Source: JAEUJM01 sp041918615 (GTDB lineage: Bacteria; Actinomycetota; Acidimicrobiia; Acidimicrobiales; DATDAH01). Taken from it: a stretch of 64,000 nt of DNA. The first letter of the stretch is position 1. Every line of letters begins with the position of its first letter. Of this stretch, positions 59,920 to 64,000 are shown in pieces. The stretch is taken from contig JAYRVH010000073.1 in NCBI GenBank assembly GCA_041918615.1, positions 29,206-93,205 of the forward strand, given 5' to 3'. A program made the translations under genes and the position numbers. Below the pieces are notes generated by a model. The model was not told the origin of the DNA. It searched no databases and saw nothing but the letters and a program-made list of their open reading frames with translations.

Positions 59920-60333
59920 TCACTGAGCGAGGAGCGCTTCGAACTGGGCCGGGGACAGCACGGGCGGGCGTTGTTCGTCCCATTCGAGCAGATCCCTGTC
60001 ACCCGTCACGATGTAGTCGGCCTCGTGTTCGCGGGCCAAGGCAACGAGATAGTCGTCGTCGGCATCCCGGGTGATCGGTGCGGTCGTGGCCGGGTCAGCG
60101 ACGACATCGGCCGTGATTCCAATTGCGTCGACGAACGCCTCGGCTGCGTCGAGGTCGATCCATCGACGCAGCCGTGGTCGCTCAGTGAGCACCTCTCGGA
60201 CCTCAGCCAACAACTCCGGGCAGATGATCAGCTCGAACGCGCCACCCGCCATCCAGGACCGCACGACCCGATGGGACGACCCGCCACGGATGGCCGCTGA
60301 CACGAAGACATTGGCGTCGAGGACAACCCGCAT
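59920..60333 (-). CDS. PIN-domain toxin
   Basis: 137 residues of the 'putative toxin-antitoxin system, PIN family' (COG1569-like). RVVLDANVFVSAAIRGGSSH carries the first acidic residue, CPELLAEVREVL the second, ITRDADDDYLVALAREHEAD and IVTGDRDLLEW the remaining aspartates of the Mg2+ RNase site. Frame intact. It lies 11 bases downstream of a small HTH gene, which is the likely antitoxin. Confidence 0.84.
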   Translation of the reverse strand: MRVVLDANVFVSAAIRGGSSHRVVRSWMAGGAFELIICPELLAEVREVLTERPRLRRWIDLDAAEAFVDAIGITADVVADPATTAPITRDADDDYLVALAREHEADYIVTGDRDLLEWDEQRPPVLSPAQFEALLAQ

Positions 60334-60344
60334 CTGCCTGGTGC

Positions 60345-60659
60345 TCAGTGGCGGGCACGGCGGCGGCGGACAGAGCGCACCTCAGTGACGGCCAAGCCCA
60401 TCGCTTCGTCTTCGCTTAGACCGACGTTCCCTTCCGCGTTGGCCCCAATCCGGGTACTGACATCTCGGGTGAAGTACTCCCAGGCCGACTGTCGCGACAT
60501 CCCCAGCGCAGCGCCGATCTGTTCCCACGACGCCCCCGATTCACGCGCCAACCGCACTCGCTCGAGCCGCAGCCGGTCGAGTTCGACCTCGCCCCGTGCG
60601 AGTTCGCGCAACGCTTCCACCGGATCTGCCGGCAAGGCACTCGGAACGATCACAGCCAC
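60345..60659 (-). CDS. HTH antitoxin-like partner of the PIN toxin
   Basis: 104 residues. GTG 60659 is preferred to GTG 60653 or 60698 because TAGCCT (60667-60672) is seven bases upstream. ELARGEVELDRLRLERVRLA is an amphipathic helix, then ESGASWEQIGAALGMSRQSA WEYF is a clear HTH. The C-terminal tail (LSEDEAMGLAVTEVRSVRRR) is disordered and basic, suited to toxin wrapping. Confidence 0.7.
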   Translation of the reverse strand: MAVIVPSALPADPVEALRELARGEVELDRLRLERVRLARESGASWEQIGAALGMSRQSAWEYFTRDVSTRIGANAEGNVGLSEDEAMGLAVTEVRSVRRRRARH

Positions 60660-60663
60660 GACC

Positions 60664-60695
60664 GTCAGGCTAACCTGACAGCAACTGAACCACAA
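60664..60695 (-). promoter_or_regulatory. Promoter with palindrome over the -10 box
   Basis: Minus strand TTGTGG (60695-60690), 17-base spacer, TAGCCT (60672-60667). GTCAGG-N4-CCTGAC (60664-60679) is a perfect 6+6 dyad covering the -10, the expected site for the HTH antitoxin. Confidence 0.65.
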
Positions 60696-60788
60696 CACCT
60701 ACGCCTCCCGGTCCAGGATCGGGCCATCGACAGCGAAGTCGTGTTGACAACGGTTTGACATCACCACCGACGCCACGAGGCTCCTCCG

Positions 60789-61800
60789 CTAGCCACGATC
60801 TTTCATAGGGCCGGTTGAGGGGCGGGGCTGGCGGTCACGGTGAGTGAGGTGAAGGCGGCTCGGAGGCGGTTGAGGGCTTCGAGGAGGGTGGCGGTCCAGG
60901 GCCAGGACGCGGTCGAGGTCGAGTCGTGGGGGGGGGGGGTGGTGCGGCCGGCGACGTGGAGGAGTCGGTGACGGAGCGTCTTGGGTGTGGCCCGTGGAGT
61001 GCTCCGGTGAGGCTGATGGCTTGGGCCCAGACCAACAGGTCGTGGGCGGTGAAGGCGAGTTGCATCCACACGTCGTTGTTGACCACGTCGTCGAAGGGCA
61101 GGTTGGCGAGCCCGCAGGCTTTGGTGTCGCGGATGACGTTCTCAGCGCGGGCCCGTTGACGTTGGAACAGCGCCAGGGCGGCGATGTCGTCGTTGGTCTG
61201 GTCGGTGATGAACGCGGTGTGGCGGCAGCCTTCGATGGTGTCGAACAAGGTGAGCTGCGCGCCGGGATGGGGGCGCTCACGACGCACGATGAGGCGTGTC
61301 CCTTCTGGCCATGCGCCCAGGTCGACGAGGTCGGTGAGTTCGACCACCTCGGCGCCGGGCCGGGCGGTCCCGTTGGGTTCGACCGCGGGTTGCCAGTGCT
61401 CGTCGGGGGTGAGGCAGACCGCTTCGCGGACACGCCCATCGATGGGGTACCCGAGACTGAACGCGATGTTGCGTTCCCGGCACTCTTCGGTGAGCCAGTG
61501 GGTGGTCCCACCCGCATCAGCGCGCACGACCAGTTCTTTGGCGGCGTCGTCGGGGTGGTCGCCCGCCTGGTGGCCGGCCCGCCATTGGGCGGGGAGCGCG
61601 TCGATGGCGTGGCCGAGGACCACGAGGTGGTCCTCGGCGGTGTTGGACCCGGCGTTGCCCGGTCGCAGCATCCCAGCCACGACCTCGCCCTGGTCGCCGG
61701 CCATGGCCAACAACGGGTGGTGCCCGTAGGTGCGCTTGTAGGTCGGCGCCGCGTCGGCCTTGTCGGCGCGGGTGGTCACGATTGAAAACGTGTAGAAGAT
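60789..61800 (-). pseudogene. IS1380-family transposase remnant
   Basis: Recognised by TYKRTYGHHPLLAMAGDQGE, MLRPGNAGSNTAEDHLVVLG, ELVVRADAGGTTHWL (second catalytic aspartate) and RARAENVIRDTKACGLANLP (catalytic glutamate). The N-terminal third, including the first aspartate (normally DLDxT), is missing: sequence changes at about 61795. Near the C-terminus the frame breaks around an 11-G run (60929 region), with LRHRLLHVAGRTTPP and SWPWTATLLEALNRLRAAF in different frames. CCTATGAAAGATCGTGGC at the stop may be the terminal repeat. Confidence 0.75.
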
Positions 61801-61993
61801 CGGCGGCCCAGAGGCAGACGCCCACCCCAGCCAGAACGAGCAGCGGCGGTTACCTGTCGAACATCGCAGCCGCGGCCAGGCGCCGTTGGGCTGGTTCGGC
61901 TGGGTGACCTTCGGGTCGCGGTTCAGACAGCGGTCATCTCGGTGCGGCATGCCTGACACGCGTGCGGTACACGAAGGGTCGAAGCGCTTCGGC
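61801..61993. other. Gap between IS remnant and XRE gene
   Basis: 193 bases with no credible frame, repeat or promoter. Probably the eroded left end of the insertion. Confidence 0.4.
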
Positions 61994-62314
61994 TCAGGCC
62001 ACCTGGACGGCATCGGTGAGCTTGGCGGGGACCTTCTCGGGGAACGACACGACGAGGTGCCGGCCGAGGGCGGTCGCCACGCGGGCAAGGGTGTCAATGC
62101 GGTTGCGCGCTCCCCCGCCTTCCTCGAGCCGGGAGATCACCGACTGGGTGGTGCCCATGCGCCCGGCCAGCTCGCGCTGACTGAGCCCGGCTGCCGTGCG
62201 CAGGTCGAAGATGAGCTGGCCGAGATCGAGATCCTGCTCGACCCCGGCACGGGTCTCGGCGTCGGGATCCCGGCGCTTCTTCTTCATCTCGTCCCAGCGG
62301 GAGTAGTTGGCCAT
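61994..62314 (-). CDS. XRE-family antitoxin of the RelE-like pair
   Basis: 106 residues. HTH in AAGLSQRELAGRMGTTQSVI SRLEEGG; a basic N-terminus (WDEMKKKRRDPDAETRAGVE) precedes. GGAG upstream decides ATG 62314. It follows the toxin by 11 bases, the toxin-first order of HigBA-like systems. The palindrome 62662-62677 in the promoter is its likely target. Confidence 0.84.
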   Translation of the reverse strand: MANYSRWDEMKKKRRDPDAETRAGVEQDLDLGQLIFDLRTAAGLSQRELAGRMGTTQSVISRLEEGGGARNRIDTLARVATALGRHLVVSFPEKVPAKLTDAVQVA

Positions 62315-62325
62315 CGTCGTCTCCT

Positions 62326-62649
62326 TCACGGGTAGCGCTTGGCGCAGTCCACAGCGGCCTTGCGGGCCCGCTCGATCTCGTTGCGTTCGTTGTTGCGTTG
62401 CTTGCGGAAGGTCGTCAGCAGGATGATCCGGCTGTCCTTGGTGAAGCGGTAGGTGATCCGTCGTGCGGTGGGGCCGAGAGTGAACCGCAGCTCGAATAGC
62501 CCATCGCCGAGGCTCTTCGACATGGGCATCCGCGCCGAGGAACCCAGAGCCGCCAGCCGATCGATCAAGACGACGGTCCGATCCCACTCGGGATCGTCGA
62601 GCGTGTCCATCCACTCGACGATCTCGTCGTGGAGTTCCAGCTCAGCCAC
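62326..62649 (-). CDS. RelE/ParE-like toxin
   Basis: 107 residues from GTG 62649 (TAGTGT seven bases upstream). VAELELHDEIVEWMDTLDDP, then RLAALGSSARMPMSKSLGDG, LFELRFTLGPTARRITYRFT and RIILLTTFRKQRN: the RelE-type strand pattern with the basic RITYRF and FRKQ residues. These toxins cleave ribosome-bound mRNA. Frame intact; XRE antitoxin follows. Confidence 0.83.
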   Translation of the reverse strand: MAELELHDEIVEWMDTLDDPEWDRTVVLIDRLAALGSSARMPMSKSLGDGLFELRFTLGPTARRITYRFTKDSRIILLTTFRKQRNNERNEIERARKAAVDCAKRYP

Positions 62650-62656
62650 ACAACGC

Positions 62657-62687
62657 ACACTATCGCATCAATGCGATAATCGTACAA
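62657..62687 (-). promoter_or_regulatory. Promoter of RelE/XRE pair with palindrome in the spacer
   Basis: Minus strand TTGTAC (62687-62682), 19-base spacer, TAGTGT (62662-62657). ATCGCAT-CA-ATGCGAT at 62662-62677 is a perfect 7+7 palindrome abutting the -10. Confidence 0.65.
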
Positions 62688-62872
62688 GAGCGATCATCAC
62701 GGTCAGCCGGAGCGGCGCTGCTGCAAGCCAGTGCCTGCGCCACGGCCGCATCTACTGCTCTGGGCATCGAGAATTTCACGACAGAGGGTGCTGCTGCGGA
62801 TCAGATCGCCGCCAGTCTCTACCGATTCCTCTACCGGGTCCCGATGGTCGGGGCCGGTGGAAGGAGTTGATC

Positions 62873-63940
62873 ATGGACGGATACGTGGCCCGGAAGGGCA
62901 ACCGCTGGTACGCAGTCATCTACGAAGGGCTCGACCCGGTCACCGGCCGGGAGATCCGACGCTGGCACGCAGCCGGCACCGACAAGGCGTCCGCGGAGAA
63001 GGTCGCGCACCGACTCGCCCGTGAGCTCAGAGGCCCCGATGACCGGGGCCGCGGGTTGAGCTTCGGTGCGTTCCTGACCCAGACGTGGCTGCCAGCCAAG
63101 CGCATCGAGCTCCGACCGACGACCTGGCATGGCTACCAGCGAATCGTGAACCGCCACGTGCTTCCCGATCTCGGATCGCTTCCCATCCGGCGGTTGCGGC
63201 CCGAACAGCTCGAAAAGCTCTACGAGTCCAAGCTCCGCCCGACCGACGGGAGCCGTCCCCTCGCACCGAAGACAGTGTTGGAGATCCATGTCGTGATCCG
63301 CGGAGCGCTCAACGATGCGCTTCAACGTGGTTACGTGCATCGCAACGTTGCGCTCGTCGCGAAGGCGCCGCGCCTGCGGCCCACCGAAGAGCAGAAGGTC
63401 TGGACCGCCGACCAGCTCGCCACCTTCCTGCGTCACGCCGCCGGACACCGCTACTTCCCCGCGATCTGGGTCTCTGCGTTCACCGGCATGCGGCGCAGCG
63501 AGCTCCTCGGACTCAAGTGGAACGACCTCGACCCCAGGGCCGCCACGCTGTCGATCAACCGGGGACGGGTCGACATCGCCTACCAGGTCGTCGAGACCCC
63601 CGACATCACCCCACAGATCGGAGCCAGCCGAGGCAAGACTCGAAGCGCCCGACGCCGCATCGACCTCGATCCCACCACCGTCGATGTACTTGCTGCGTGG
63701 CAGGCCTGGCAGGCCACCGAGCGCTCCGCAGCCGGGCTCGAGGCGACCGAGTGGATGTTCACCGACCACCACGGTGGACCGATCCATCCTCAGGCGATCT
63801 CACAGACCTTCGACCGGATGGTCCGCCGGACGCCGGTCCCGAGGATCCAACTTCATGACCTGCGCGTGCGCCACGAGGCGCCATGTATCCGGGTGCGGGT
63901 GAGAGACCCGCCCCTTCGGGCTGTCGCAGCAGTCCGGTGA
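62873..63940 (+). CDS. Tyrosine integrase, interrupted after HDLR
   Basis: AAGGAG precedes ATG 62873. The arm-binding domain (GLDPVTGREIRRWHAAGTDK), the SAM-like core-binding domain (FLTQTWLPAKRIELRPTTWH) and the catalytic domain are intact up to R-I (TGMRRSELLGLKW) and LHDLR at about residue 331. There, instead of the expected HTH continuation, the frame reads 25 foreign residues to TGA 63940. The break coincides with GTGCG at 63866, the start of a presumed group II intron. If the intron splices, a full integrase (with later H and Y residues beyond the window) could be restored. Confidence 0.82.
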   Translation: MDGYVARKGNRWYAVIYEGLDPVTGREIRRWHAAGTDKASAEKVAHRLARELRGPDDRGRGLSFGAFLTQTWLPAKRIELRPTTWHGYQRIVNRHVLPDLGSLPIRRLRPEQLEKLYESKLRPTDGSRPLAPKTVLEIHVVIRGALNDALQRGYVHRNVALVAKAPRLRPTEEQKVWTADQLATFLRHAAGHRYFPAIWVSAFTGMRRSELLGLKWNDLDPRAATLSINRGRVDIAYQVVETPDITPQIGASRGKTRSARRRIDLDPTTVDVLAAWQAWQATERSAAGLEATEWMFTDHHGGPIHPQAISQTFDRMVRRTPVPRIQLHDLRVRHEAPCIRVRVRDPPLRAVAAVR

Positions 63941-64000
63941 AGCTGAGGGCAGCCTGACCCTGGAGGCGCAGGGGAGGGCGGCAAGCAGCCCTGACAACGA
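63866..64000 (+). mobile_element. 5' end of a group II intron (domain I), continues beyond window
   Basis: Begins GTGCG, the group II 5' consensus, exactly after the CGC codon of HDLR. The bases just upstream, CCTGCGC (63859-63865), are complementary to GCGCAGG at 63966-63972 (IBS1-EBS1). CTTCA (63851-63855) is complementary to TGAAG at 63938-63942 (IBS2-EBS2), in the expected order. The start also has short helices (GGGTGCGGGTGAGAGACCCG). The reverse transcriptase and domains V-VI would lie to the right. Confidence 0.7.

Noticed and set aside
60929..60940. G11 run in the transposase as a biological signal
   Set aside because: It lies in an already truncated transposase, where a homopolymer length error is likely.

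Overview
The window is high-GC DNA from a free-living actinobacterium, most likely class Acidimicrobiia (Ilumatobacter/Microthrix-like). Four things suggest this: a heliorhodopsin tail at the left edge, F420-type flavin enzymes, several DinB/mycothiol-dependent maleylpyruvate isomerase-fold proteins, and very frequent leaderless promoters. No rRNA gene, complete tRNA or CRISPR array was found.

Region 1 (1-31.6 kb) is mostly intact core and catabolic gene content. It holds a cupin-alcohol dehydrogenase-DsbA/FrnE operon, a kinase-methyltransferase pair, an enoyl-CoA hydratase and two class I haloalkane dehalogenases. The dehalogenases lie either side of an SDR and a DUF2855 gene, which diverge from two lipoprotein/DinB genes across an operator-bearing promoter. 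Further right are a ClC channel, an acyl-CoA dehydrogenase, divergent GH127 and GH4 glycosidases, an MpaB-like oxygenase, a D-aminoacylase, a TetR/SRPBCC pair sharing one palindromic promoter, an SF2 helicase, F420/PPOX proteins, a TetR-TauD-YdeI operon and a KUP potassium transporter.

Region 2 (31.6-38.9 kb) is decayed. Beside a few intact genes (dienelactone hydrolase, MazEF-like pair, EamA transporter, CmcJ-like oxygenase) there are cut-off pieces: a UvrA tail abutting a headless TIGR03086 gene, a HEAT-repeat fragment, a LuxC acyl-CoA reductase with a frameshift and a stop, and the head of an HNH nuclease.

Region 3 (39-51 kb) has two paralogous TetR regulators, each with its own operator. 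One heads a maleylpyruvate isomerase/ODP beta-lactamase-fold operon and the other a cytochrome P450. Between them is a seven-gene overlapping minus-strand operon: MarR, Acg-type nitroreductase, membrane protein, DUF6544, SRPBCC, membrane alpha/beta hydrolase, SRPBCC. Three copies of an orphan double-HTH (resolvase C-terminus-like) gene, in different states of decay, bracket and interrupt this block.

Region 4 (51.9-64 kb) is a mobile/defence island. It contains remnants of a DUF1524-MGMT fusion, an MNT-HEPN pair with a frameshifted HEPN, a broken tyrosine integrase next to half a tRNA-Met (attachment site), an ADP-ribosyltransferase-like gene with an overlapping partner, and a TOTE-type primase-helicase. 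After these come HigBA (toxin frameshifted), a PIN toxin pair, an IS1380 remnant, a RelE/XRE pair, and a second integrase interrupted exactly after its HDLR motif by what looks like the 5' end of a group II intron.

A recurring signal ties the window together. At least eighteen genes have a TANNNT (or CATACT) -10 box 6-7 bases upstream of the start codon and no Shine-Dalgarno sequence, and several of these promoters carry perfect palindromes. This pattern was used to choose many start codons.
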